From Bacteroidota bacterium (lineage in GTDB: Bacteria; Bacteroidota; Bacteroidia; Flavobacteriales; Weeksellaceae), in assembly GCA_023420435.1 (NCBI GenBank), contig JAEZWE010000245.1, positions 1 through 14,723 on the forward strand: a DNA stretch of 14,723 nucleotides, read 5' to 3'. Below are positions 1-6,930 of this stretch, piece after piece (positions within the stretch are counted from its first letter, which is position 1; each line of letters starts with the position of its first letter). The notes under the pieces are model-generated. The model had not been told where the DNA came from. It did not search any database and saw nothing but the letters and a program-made list of their open reading frames with translations. The position numbers and the translations under genes were made by a program.

Positions 1-2522
1 TTACAAGGCAATATGCAGTAGCTGCAGAAGCAAAAATGGCTCCAGCTCCTACTGCAAATGACGCTTTAGCAGGAAAAGTTGCTGGAGTGCAAATTCGTGG
101 AGTAAGAAGTATTTCTGATACGATCAAAAATCAAGAAATTGAAGAAGTAGTAACAATAGGTTATGGAAAGAAAAAAACTGAAACTTCTAACGATATAAAA
201 GTCCGTCAAAACCTCAATGAAACCGCGTTTTTCTATCCCAATTTAACGACGGACAAAGACGGCAACGTCAATTTCGAATTTACGTCTCCGGAAGCCTTAA
301 CAAAATGGAAACTGATGTTCCTCGCACATACAAAAGATGCCAAAGCCGCAACTTTAGAAAAAGAAGTCGTTACGCAGAAAGAATTTTCCGTAACGCCGAA
401 TTATCCACGATTTTTGCGTGAAGGCGACGAATTAAATTTACAATCGAAACTCAGTAATTTAACCTCACAAAATTTAATAGGAAATGCTTCTTTACAAATT
501 TTGGATGCGTTAACCAATGAAGATATTTCCTCAAAATTTGGTTTGAACAATTCGGTTCAAAATTTCAATGTTGCAAGAAATGGAAATTCCGTAGCCAACT
601 GGAAAATAAAAGTTCCGAACGATGTTTCGTCCATTATTTTTAAAGTTATAGCGAAAGCAGGAAACTTTTCTGATGGAGAACAAAAAGCAATTGCAGTTCT
701 TCCAAACAGAATGTTGGTGACCGACGCTCAACCGATTTTCGTGCAAGAAGGTCAGAACAAAACTTTCATACTGAAAAATCTGGCTGAAAATACTTCAACG
801 ACGGCAACGAATGTTTCCAATTCGTTGGAACTCACAACAAATCCGATTTGGGAAATTATGTTTGCGCTTCCAAGTCTGAAAGACGATCAAAATCTTTCCG
901 CAGATGTGCAGTTCAACAAATGGTTTGCCGATGTGTTGGCTTCCGAAATTTTCAAAGCCAACCCAAGAATGAAAGCCGTTTTTGATGAATATCAGGACAA
1001 AGGTTTGCTGACGTCAAATCTTGAAAAAAATCAGGAACTGAAACAACTTTTGCTCGAAGAAACACCTTGGGTTTTGGAAAGCAAAAATGAAACAGAACAG
1101 ATGCAGAAATTGGCAAGAATTTTTGATGCGAATTCGATGAGAAATTCCATTAATCAGGATTGGGACGATTTGAAAAAACTGCAAAATCCGGACGGCGGCT
1201 TCTCCTGGTATCCTGGTTATCCGAGCTCTTACTATACTTCATTATATATTCTGAAAAATTTGGGCAGAATTAATGAATGGCTCAAGGGAAATCTGTCTGA
1301 TTATCAAGATGGAGAACAAAGAGAAATGGTTTCAAAATTGGTGAATTTTGTGGATAATGAAGTCAATAAATATTACCGCATCGAAAATGCAAACAAAGAC
1401 AATATCTGGAATAATTTCGTTTTGGATTATCTCGATACCCGTCATTATTGGGAAACGCAATATCCTTTGAAAGGAAAAGGCGCGACTTTGAAAACTTTGG
1501 TTATTCAGAAAGCGCCAAAAGCCGAAATCAAGGATTTCAATTTCTTCGGATTGCACAGAGCAGCCTTACTTTTTGAAAATTATAAGTTGACGAATTTGTC
1601 TAAAAAGTTGATGACTTATTTAAAAGAAACTTCCACCAATACTGAAACTCAGGGCGTTTATTGGAAACAAAACCTAAACGATTGGGGTTGGTATTCTTCA
1701 AAAACGGTTAATCACGCGGGAGCTTTGGAAGCGTTCAGCAAACTAACGCCAAACGATGCCAGTTTCATTGAAGACATGAAAATCTGGCTCATTACACAGA
1801 AAGAAGTTTCGAGTTGGGATACATCAAGAAGCACTGCAGAAGTCATTTACACGATTTTGAATTCCGGAAAATCCTGGACTTCCACAGAAAGTGATAAAGC
1901 CACGATTGTTTGGGGCGGAAAATCTTTAGAAAATTCCGATACCAAAGCAACAGGTTATGTGAAGTCGACGCTAAAACCTGAAAATGTTGATAAAAAATTA
2001 GCAACCGTTACCGTTACAAAACCAGGTCCCGGAATTGTTCAAGGTGGATTGTTCTGGCAATATTATGAAGATTTGGATAAAATAAAATCTTCAGAAACTT
2101 ACCTTTCAATTACAAAAGAATTGTACAAAAAAATCAAAACTGAAAATGGGGAAGAACTGCAGAAAATTACGGCTCAAACTCCATTAAAAGTAGGAGACAA
2201 AGTAACAGTGAGAATGATTTTAAATTCGGATAGAAATATGGAATTTATTCACCTGAAAGATATGCGCGCTGCTGGTTTTGAACCTTTAGACGTTATTTCC
2301 GGTTATCAGTGGAAAAATAATCTGGGGTATTATCAGTCAACGAAAGATGCCTCCACGAATTTCTACATCGAATACATGCCTAAAGGAAAATATGTTTTTG
2401 AATACGATGTGGTGTGTAACGCTTCCGGAACTTTCAGCAACGGAATTTCCACTTTGCAGAATTATTACGCACCGCAAATGAATGCGCATACCAAAGGAAC
2501 TAAAGTTATGATTGCGGAATAA
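1..2522 (+). CDS. Alpha-2-macroglobulin family protein, C-terminal part (5' end outside window)
   Basis: The frame is open from base 3, so the gene begins upstream; the ATG at 36 is internal. Numbering from that Met: residues 9-20 (DALAGKVAGVQI) and 37-44 (EVVTIGYG) resemble SusC/TonB-receptor plug signatures. Residues 57-150 are a typical A2M domain (NETAFFYPNL, then WKLMFLAHTK). An alpha-helical toroid follows (GGFSWYPGYP near 387), and a C-terminal receptor-binding/MG10-like domain runs to the end (MRAAGFEPLDVISGYQW, then NASGTFSNGISTLQNYYAPQ). Family members are large envelope proteins that trap proteases, usually through a Cys-Gln thioester. At the expected site, just before FNKWFADVLAS, I read S288-A-D-V instead of C-x-E-Q, so this copy probably has no thioester. 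The only Cys in the visible part lies near the C-terminus. Bacterial homologues often sit beside pbpC; none follows here, and the upstream side is not visible. The family call is firm; substrate and localisation are inferred. Confidence 0.9.
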   Translation, partial: TRQYAVAAEAKMAPAPTANDALAGKVAGVQIRGVRSISDTIKNQEIEEVVTIGYGKKKTETSNDIKVRQNLNETAFFYPNLTTDKDGNVNFEFTSPEALTKWKLMFLAHTKDAKAATLEKEVVTQKEFSVTPNYPRFLREGDELNLQSKLSNLTSQNLIGNASLQILDALTNEDISSKFGLNNSVQNFNVARNGNSVANWKIKVPNDVSSIIFKVIAKAGNFSDGEQKAIAVLPNRMLVTDAQPIFVQEGQNKTFILKNLAENTSTTATNVSNSLELTTNPIWEIMFALPSLKDDQNLSADVQFNKWFADVLASEIFKANPRMKAVFDEYQDKGLLTSNLEKNQELKQLLLEETPWVLESKNETEQMQKLARIFDANSMRNSINQDWDDLKKLQNPDGGFSWYPGYPSSYYTSLYILKNLGRINEWLKGNLSDYQDGEQREMVSKLVNFVDNEVNKYYRIENANKDNIWNNFVLDYLDTRHYWETQYPLKGKGATLKTLVIQKAPKAEIKDFNFFGLHRAALLFENYKLTNLSKKLMTYLKETSTNTETQGVYWKQNLNDWGWYSSKTVNHAGALEAFSKLTPNDASFIEDMKIWLITQKEVSSWDTSRSTAEVIYTILNSGKSWTSTESDKATIVWGGKSLENSDTKATGYVKSTLKPENVDKKLATVTVTKPGPGIVQGGLFWQYYEDLDKIKSSETYLSITKELYKKIKTENGEELQKITAQTPLKVGDKVTVRMILNSDRNMEFIHLKDMRAAGFEPLDVISGYQWKNNLGYYQSTKDASTNFYIEYMPKGKYVFEYDVVCNASGTFSNGISTLQNYYAPQMNAHTKGTKVMIAE

Positions 2523-2570
2523 TTAGAAAACTTTATAGCCTTTCAAAACCTATAAATTTTAAGAATTTTA

Positions 2571-2605
2571 AAAAATCCGTTCCCTAAATTTGGGAGCGGA
2601 TTTTT
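2571..2605 (+). terminator. Rho-independent terminator after the macroglobulin gene
   Basis: The arms 2571-2584 and 2592-2605 pair over 14 bp with a single G-U pair, around a 7-base loop (2585-2591). The GC core is ATCCGTTCCC against GGGAGCGGAT, and the right arm ends in five Ts. The A-rich left arm could also let it act on the opposite strand. Confidence 0.85.
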
Positions 2606-2607
2606 AG

Positions 2608-2615
2608 TATATTTG
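2608..2615 (+). promoter_or_regulatory. Bacteroidota -7 box TATATTTG for the DUF1569 gene
   Basis: The sequence matches the Bacteroidota sigma-A -7 consensus TAnnTTTG exactly and lies 18 bases before the ATG at 2634, only 2 bases past the terminator. A TTG at 2590-2592 could serve as the -33 element, but the 15-base gap is shorter than usual. The box also argues against the in-frame TTG at 2613 as start codon, because that TTG is part of the promoter. Confidence 0.55.
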
Positions 2616-2633
2616 TTTAACTACAAAAGAACA

Positions 2634-3089
2634 ATGGAAAACGTTTTTGATACAAAACAAGCACAAAAATACATCGATCGAATCCAGAATTTAACTCCAG
2701 AAACAAAAGGATATTGGGGAATAATGACGGTAGATCAGATGTTAGCCCATTTAAATGTGGCTTATGAATTGGTTTATGAACCCCAAAAGTTTCGAAAAAC
2801 AGGAACTATTGCCAAGTTTATCCTGAAAAATTTCGTGAAAAAAAACGTGGTGAGCGAAAAACCGTATGTGAAAAACGGACCAACAGGACCGATGTTCAAA
2901 ATGACGGGCGAAAAAGATTTCGAACTGGAAAAGAAAAAATTGATTGGACACATCCAAAAAACCCAACAATTGGGCGCTGAAGCTTTTGATGGAAAAGAAA
3001 ATCATTCCTTTGGAAAGCTTACTTCACAAGAATGGAATAATATGTTTGCAAAACACCTCAATCATCATCTTTCGCAATTTGGGGTTTAA
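2634..3089 (+). CDS. DUF1569 / DinB-like domain protein
   Basis: This 151-residue protein has the DUF1569 layout, a member of the DinB/YfiT-like four-helix superfamily. The opening motif MTVDQMLAHLNVAYE carries His39, and the last helix (KHLNHHLSQFG) carries His141 and His145 as an H-x3-H pair. Those three histidines form the usual metal site of DinB-like folds. The middle contains the family-typical PTGPMFKMTGEKDFE stretch. I chose the ATG at 2634; the same frame extends upstream to a TTG at 2613, but that falls inside the -7 box. The biochemical role of DUF1569 is not known. Related DinB proteins include thiol-dependent transferases and DNA-damage-induced proteins, so no specific reaction is claimed. 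It has its own promoter and stands 55 bases before the next gene. Confidence 0.85.
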   Translation: MENVFDTKQAQKYIDRIQNLTPETKGYWGIMTVDQMLAHLNVAYELVYEPQKFRKTGTIAKFILKNFVKKNVVSEKPYVKNGPTGPMFKMTGEKDFELEKKKLIGHIQKTQQLGAEAFDGKENHSFGKLTSQEWNNMFAKHLNHHLSQFGV

Positions 3090-3144
3090 TATTTAAAAAC
3101 CTGAAAAACACTGGATTTTCTTAAAAATATTATTTTAAAAATCA

Positions 3145-3615
3145 ATGAAAAATTTCTATTTTCTTTTTTTATTAATCTCAAGTTTATCATTTTCTCAAAG
3201 TCGTGATTTTTCTGAAATTTGGGTGAACAATAAAGATTTTTTTGTTGGAAAGATTAATGAAAGCGACTTCCAAATCAAAATTGAAAATTCTGAAGAAAAT
3301 CAAATGAACAATAAGGAATTTATGATTTCGGGATTTAGCTTGGTGGATGGTTCCAATCAGTCAAATTTCAAGGGTAAAATAATTATTACTGATTTTAAAA
3401 ATCATGACAAAAGATCCATTGCAGTTGGAAATTATCAATTTTTTGAGGAAGGTTCCGGCAAACATGTCGGAAAATTTGAAGGAAAAGTGGAAGTTATTTT
3501 TACAAAAATTAATGAAAAAGTTGAAGCTATAGAATCGGTGAAATTTATGGGTAATTGGATCAATAATGAGGGTTCCTTGAGTTTCAATACGATCTTGGAA
3601 AAAAATAAAAAATAA
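3145..3615 (+). CDS. Small secreted protein of unknown function
   Basis: This 156-residue protein begins with a clear type I signal peptide: Lys-Asn, a hydrophobic core rich in Phe and Leu, then SLSFS followed by Gln. The predicted cut after residue 17 leaves Gln at the mature N-terminus, as is common for signal peptidase I substrates in Bacteroidota. The mature part is hydrophilic, rich in Lys, Glu and Asn, and looks beta-rich (alternating stretches such as KGKIIITDF, GKFEGKVEVIF). It has no Cys and no recognisable catalytic motif; I do not recognise a family. It ends in tandem TAA codons 5 bases before the next ATG, so it is very likely co-transcribed with the membrane protein downstream. 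No good TAnnTTTG box was found in the 55 bases upstream. Confidence 0.75.
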   Translation: MKNFYFLFLLISSLSFSQSRDFSEIWVNNKDFFVGKINESDFQIKIENSEENQMNNKEFMISGFSLVDGSNQSNFKGKIIITDFKNHDKRSIAVGNYQFFEEGSGKHVGKFEGKVEVIFTKINEKVEAIESVKFMGNWINNEGSLSFNTILEKNKK

Positions 3616-3620
3616 TAAAC

Positions 3621-4031
3621 ATGAGCATTTTAAGAAAAATTTTTGCGGTGGTTATCGCAATGATTGTTACAGGAATTGTGGTAGGTGCAGTTCAGAAACT
3701 GGGACAAAATATATATCCGCTTCCTGTAGGAGCAGATCCCGAAAATCCGGAAGACATCAAAAACTATATTGAAAATGCTCCTTTTATGGCTTTGTTTTTT
3801 GTGATTATTTCTTATGCTGCAGGTGCTTTAACAGGAGGTTTTTTATCTACTTTTATTGCAAAAGACGGCAAAAAAAATTATGCAATAATTATCGGAATTA
3901 TTTTTCTCATCACTTCTATTTATATGATGATCATTATTCCATCACCCATTTGGTTTTGGATCTGCGGAATTTTGGTTTGGCTATTGGTTCTGGTAGGTTG
4001 GAAAATGGCAGTTTCTTTAAGGAGAAATTGA
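3621..4031 (+). CDS. Four-helix integral membrane protein of unknown function
   Basis: This 136-residue protein has four hydrophobic segments, at about residues 6-25, 53-79, 86-105 and 108-131. A polar loop at 26-52 contains a proline/aspartate-rich stretch (VGADPENPED), and a short basic loop (KDGKKN) lies between helices 2 and 3. Glycine-rich packing motifs occur in helix 2 (AAGALTGGF). The C-terminus is basic (SLRRN), consistent with a cytoplasmic tail. No conserved functional residue was recognised. It follows the secreted-protein gene by 5 bases and precedes the SRPBCC gene by 38, which suggests one transcript of three envelope-associated proteins. Membrane location is well supported; function is unknown. 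Confidence 0.8.
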   Translation: MSILRKIFAVVIAMIVTGIVVGAVQKLGQNIYPLPVGADPENPEDIKNYIENAPFMALFFVIISYAAGALTGGFLSTFIAKDGKKNYAIIIGIIFLITSIYMMIIIPSPIWFWICGILVWLLVLVGWKMAVSLRRN

Positions 4032-4069
4032 TTCTTATCGAAAAAATCATCCACTTTAAATAAAAAATC

Positions 4070-4609
4070 ATGAAAATTTTAAAAACAATCCTTTACATTC
4101 TATTGTCTATAATTGGGCTTTGGTTAATTGCGGCCGCATTTATTGACGGAAAATGTAATTTCGAAAAATCAGTTTCCATTAACGCCAGTCCGGAAAAAGT
4201 TTGGACCCATACCAATTCTTTAAAAACAATGGATATGTGGTCTCCGTGGAATAAATTGGATCCTAATATGAAAAAAGAATGGACAGGAATTACAGGAAAA
4301 GTGGGCGAAAAAGTGTGTTGGGAAGGAAACAAACAAGCAGGAAAAGGATGCCAAGAAGTTGTAAAAGTGTATCCCGCAAATCGTAAAATTGAGACCAAAA
4401 TTGTTTTCTTAACACCCTACGAAAGTGAGAATTTTGCCTCTGTAAATGTTGTTCCTGAAGGTAAAGGAAGTATAGCTACGTGGACGTTTTCTACAGAAAT
4501 TCCTTATCCATGGACAGTAACCAAATTGATGTATGACCTTGAAGAAATGATTGGAAAAGATTATCAGGAAGGATTAAATAATCTTAAAACAATTTCCGAA
4601 AAACCTTAA
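4070..4609 (+). CDS. Membrane-anchored SRPBCC (polyketide cyclase/START-like) protein
   Basis: This 179-residue protein has one N-terminal membrane helix or uncleaved signal at about residues 5-25, followed by an SRPBCC domain. The domain begins with the typical first strand and helix (FEKSVSINASPEKVWTHTNS) and continues with MDMWSPWNKLDPNM, a common pattern in the polyketide-cyclase-like subgroup. The C-terminal long helix (LMYDLEEMIGKDYQEGLNNL) closes the hydrophobic cavity in this fold. SRPBCC domains bind lipids or other hydrophobic ligands, and members often lack a known ligand. Three Cys residues (C29, C83 and C99 by my count) could matter outside the cytoplasm, but this is speculative. 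It is probably in the same operon as the two preceding genes. Confidence 0.85.
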   Translation: MKILKTILYILLSIIGLWLIAAAFIDGKCNFEKSVSINASPEKVWTHTNSLKTMDMWSPWNKLDPNMKKEWTGITGKVGEKVCWEGNKQAGKGCQEVVKVYPANRKIETKIVFLTPYESENFASVNVVPEGKGSIATWTFSTEIPYPWTVTKLMYDLEEMIGKDYQEGLNNLKTISEKP

Positions 4610-4649
4610 TATTTTTAACTGATAATTTATAACTCATAACTAATTAAAA

Positions 4650-5096
4650 ATGGTAACAGTAAACGTTTATCTTACTTTCAATGGTAACTGCGAAGAAGCA
4701 TTCAATTTCTACAAATCCGTTTTCGGAGGAGAATTCCCTTATATCGGAAGATTTGGCGATATGCCGCCTTCAGAAGATAGAAAGCAAGTTTCCGAAGAAG
4801 AAAAAAATAAAATTATGCATGTTTCTTTACCTATTTCAAGAGAAACCATGTTAATGGGAAGTGATGTTGGTGGAGAATGGTCTTCAAATTTTAAAGAAGG
4901 AAACAATTTTTCACTTTCCTTAAATGTAGATTCCAGAGAAGAAGCAGAGAAATTGTTCAATGCACTTTCAGAAGGAGGAATGGTAACAATGCCTTTAGAA
5001 GATACTTTTTGGGGAGCGTATTTCGGAATGTGGACGGATAAATTCGGCATCAATTGGATGGTCAATTACGACGATCCGGCAAAGATGCAGCACTAA
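4650..5096 (+). CDS. VOC family protein, PhnB/glyoxalase-like
   Basis: This 148-residue protein shows the PhnB-like vicinal-oxygen-chelate pattern. It opens with VYLTFNGNCEEAFNFYKSVFGGE, has a His in IMHVSL (His57) after a variable acidic loop, and ends with the signature FWGAYFGMWTDKFGINWMV. The paired beta-alpha-beta-beta-beta modules of this superfamily are visible as the N-terminal and C-terminal halves. Relatives include glyoxalases, bleomycin-binding proteins and dioxygenases, but PhnB-like proteins have no firmly assigned reaction. The 40-base AT-rich spacer before it holds no convincing -7 box, so it may be read from the upstream operon. The predicted location is cytoplasm. Confidence 0.9.
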   Translation: MVTVNVYLTFNGNCEEAFNFYKSVFGGEFPYIGRFGDMPPSEDRKQVSEEEKNKIMHVSLPISRETMLMGSDVGGEWSSNFKEGNNFSLSLNVDSREEAEKLFNALSEGGMVTMPLEDTFWGAYFGMWTDKFGINWMVNYDDPAKMQH

Positions 5097-5164
5097 AATT
5101 TAGGGAATCTGAGTTTTTGAAACTTTTATTTTTCTCAAATTTCACCTTTAACAAATTCTAAAAA

Positions 5165-5584
5165 ATGTCCGAAAACAAAACCAAAGCAACAGAAGCAAGT
5201 GTTGAAGATTTCATCCGAAATTCCGACCCGAAAAAAATTGACGACAGTTTCAAATTGGTAGAAATTATGGAACGACTTTCCGGCGAACCCGCAACAATGT
5301 GGGGTCCTTCCATTATCGGATTCGGAAAATACAATTACAAATATGCAAGTGGAAGAGAAGGTGAAATGTGCAGAATTGGTTTTTCGCCGAGAAAAACAAA
5401 ATTTTCGCTTTATATCTTAGATTGTGTTGATGAAGAGCACGACGAATTATTGAAAGATTTAGGAAAAATCCAAATGGGAAATGCCGCCTGTATTTATTTC
5501 AAAAAATTGGAAGATTTGAATCATGATATCTTAGAAAAAATGATTATAAAGTCTTTAGAAGACACGAAGAAAAAATGGGGCTAA
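5165..5584 (+). CDS. DUF1801 domain-containing protein
   Basis: This 139-residue cytoplasmic protein is a clear DUF1801 member. It has the N-terminal TEASVEDFIRN segment, the diagnostic MWGPSIIGFGKYNYKYASGREGE, then a strand (RIGFSPRKTKFSLYIL) and a C-terminal helix (DILEKMIIKSLEDTKKKWG). The fold is YdhG-like and its function is not established. DUF1801 genes commonly occur near small PhnB-like, SRPBCC and DinB-like genes in environmental bacteria, and the same company is seen here. It is the last + strand gene of this block. Its stop codon overlaps the T-run of a - strand hairpin (5583-5627). Confidence 0.9.
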   Translation: MSENKTKATEASVEDFIRNSDPKKIDDSFKLVEIMERLSGEPATMWGPSIIGFGKYNYKYASGREGEMCRIGFSPRKTKFSLYILDCVDEEHDELLKDLGKIQMGNAACIYFKKLEDLNHDILEKMIIKSLEDTKKKWG

Positions 5585-5627
5585 AAAATGAAGAAAATTT
5601 AAAGAACAACAGAATAAATTTTCTTCA
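5583..5627 (-). terminator. Rho-independent terminator read on the - strand (second stop for thiolase transcripts)
   Basis: The arms 5589-5601 and 5615-5627 are perfectly complementary over 13 bp with a 13-base loop. On the - strand the stem is followed by six Ts (5583-5588 read in reverse). On the + strand no T-run follows, so it fits only - strand termination. The stem is AT-rich, so its strength is uncertain. Confidence 0.6.
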
Positions 5628-5645
5628 GAAAAACGAAAATATTAA

Positions 5646-5677
5646 AAAAAAATCTGGAAATTTTTCCAGATTTTTTT
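5646..5677. terminator. Bidirectional terminator between DUF1801 and the thiolase gene
   Basis: The arms 5646-5660 and 5663-5677 are perfect inverted repeats (core TCTGGAAA/TTTCCAGA), flanked by seven As on the left and seven Ts on the right. It therefore carries a U-tract on either strand. It lies in a convergent gene junction and overlaps the first bases of the thiolase stop codon (5676-5678). Confidence 0.85.
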
Positions 5678-6890
5678 AAACATTTGGATTCTCCAAAATC
5701 ACTGCATAGCCTTGTCCAACACCAATACACATCGTTGCTAGTGCATATTTTTTTCCGGTTTTGTTGATTTCCAAAGCCGCAGAATACGTAATTCGCGTTC
5801 CACTCATTCCCAATGGATGACCAAGCGCAATAGCGCCTCCATTTACATTTACTCGGGAATCATCATTCGCAATTCCCAATTCTTTTAAAACGGCTATACT
5901 TTGTGCAGCAAAAGCTTCATTTAATTCAATAATATCGATTTGATCTAAAGTTAAATTCGCTCGTTTCAAAGCTAATTTGGTAGCTTCAACTGGACCAATT
6001 CCCATAATTCTCGGTTCACAACCTGTAACAGCAGAAGTTACAATTTTTGCCAAAGGTTTTAAACCGTATTCTTTAACTGCATGTTCGGAAGCAATAATGC
6101 TTACAGCAGCGCCGTCATTTAATCCTGAAGAATTTCCTGCCGTCACACTTCCGTTTTCTTTCACAAAGGCAGGTTTTAATTTTCCTAAAATTTCCATCGA
6201 AGAATTTGGTTTAATAAATTCATCCTGATTGAAAATAATGGCATCTCCTTTTCTTTGCGGAATCACGATATCCGAAATTTCTTCCGCCAAACGTCCGTTA
6301 TCTTGTGCCTTTTTGGCTTTTATTTGGGAATTTAAGGCAAACTGATCCTGTTCTTCACGCGAAATTTGAAACATTTCCGCTAAATTTTCCGCCGTTTTTC
6401 CCATCGCTTCCGTTCCGTACAGTTTTTCCATTTGTGGATTGATAAAACGCCATCCAAAACTCGTGTCGTACATTTTAGAATCCGTTCCAAAAGCGGTTTC
6501 AGGTTTGGAAACTGCATAAGGTCCTCTTGTCATTCCTTCTACACCACCTGCAATGAAAAGGTCGCCTTCCCCAGACTTTATCGCTCTTGAAGCCTGAACA
6601 ATGGCACTCATTCCAGAAGCACAAAGTCGGTTCACGGTTTCTCCGGGAACAGAAGTTGGAAGTCCCGCCAAAAGCGCCGCCATTCTTGCAATATTTCGGT
6701 TGTCTTCACCGGCTTGATTGGCGCATCCGATAATGACATCATCAATTTTATCAATTGGAAGATTCGGATTTTTTTCAATTAAACTTTTAATGACAGAGGC
6801 CAGTAAATCATCAGTTCTCACAGCAGAAAGTCCACCTTTGAAATTTCCGATGGCACTTCGTGTTCCGTCAATAATATAAGCGTTTTTCAT
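5676..6890 (-). CDS. pcaF: Acyl-CoA thiolase, PcaF/PaaJ-like (3-oxoadipyl-CoA thiolase type)
   Basis: This 404-residue protein has the full thiolase fold. The nucleophile is Cys90 in VNRLCASGM, NEAFA is at 324-328, His358 lies in GHPLG, and Cys388 in CIGVGQG. Thiolases cleave 3-oxoacyl-CoA with free CoA, or condense acyl-CoA units. Several segments match the PcaF/PaaJ branch (3-oxoadipyl-CoA thiolase of the beta-ketoadipate and phenylacetate routes): GCANQAGEDNRNIARMA, the FGWRFINPQM stretch with the following YG, and VIPQRKGD. CASGM replaces the more usual CGSGM. No other aromatic-degradation gene lies nearby, so the physiological role could equally be beta-oxidation (fadA-like). It starts at an ATG 26 bases downstream of a -7-like TAAATTTA box and stands 116 bases beyond the preceding - strand gene, so it is probably monocistronic. 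The thiolase call is certain; the subfamily is likely. Confidence 0.9.
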   Translation of the reverse strand: MKNAYIIDGTRSAIGNFKGGLSAVRTDDLLASVIKSLIEKNPNLPIDKIDDVIIGCANQAGEDNRNIARMAALLAGLPTSVPGETVNRLCASGMSAIVQASRAIKSGEGDLFIAGGVEGMTRGPYAVSKPETAFGTDSKMYDTSFGWRFINPQMEKLYGTEAMGKTAENLAEMFQISREEQDQFALNSQIKAKKAQDNGRLAEEISDIVIPQRKGDAIIFNQDEFIKPNSSMEILGKLKPAFVKENGSVTAGNSSGLNDGAAVSIIASEHAVKEYGLKPLAKIVTSAVTGCEPRIMGIGPVEATKLALKRANLTLDQIDIIELNEAFAAQSIAVLKELGIANDDSRVNVNGGAIALGHPLGMSGTRITYSAALEINKTGKKYALATMCIGVGQGYAVILENPNV

Positions 6891-6916
6891 TACAGAATTT
6901 TAGAATTAAAGAACCG

Positions 6917-6924
6917 TAAATTTA
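6917..6924 (-). promoter_or_regulatory. Candidate -7 box TAAATTTA for the thiolase gene
   Basis: The octamer differs from TAnnTTTG only at the last base and lies 26 bases before the thiolase ATG. It sits inside a perfect 12-base palindrome, CGTAAATTTACG (6915-6926). The 12-mer CCGTAAATTTAC (6914-6925) recurs upstream of the neighbouring hydrolase gene at a similar distance, which supports a promoter or shared operator role. Confidence 0.4.
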
Positions 6925-6930
6925 CGAAAA

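Noticed and set aside
2613..2633. TTG at 2613 as start of the DUF1569 gene, giving 7 extra residues
   Set aside because: The TTG is part of an exact -7 promoter box and the ATG at 2634 is well placed after it.
4093..4398. Reverse-strand open frame of 101 codons opposite the SRPBCC gene
   Set aside because: No recognisable domain; fully contained in a well-supported gene.
4739..5065. Long reverse-strand open frame (108 codons) opposite the VOC gene
   Set aside because: Composition is that of an antisense shadow; the + strand has a clear conserved family.
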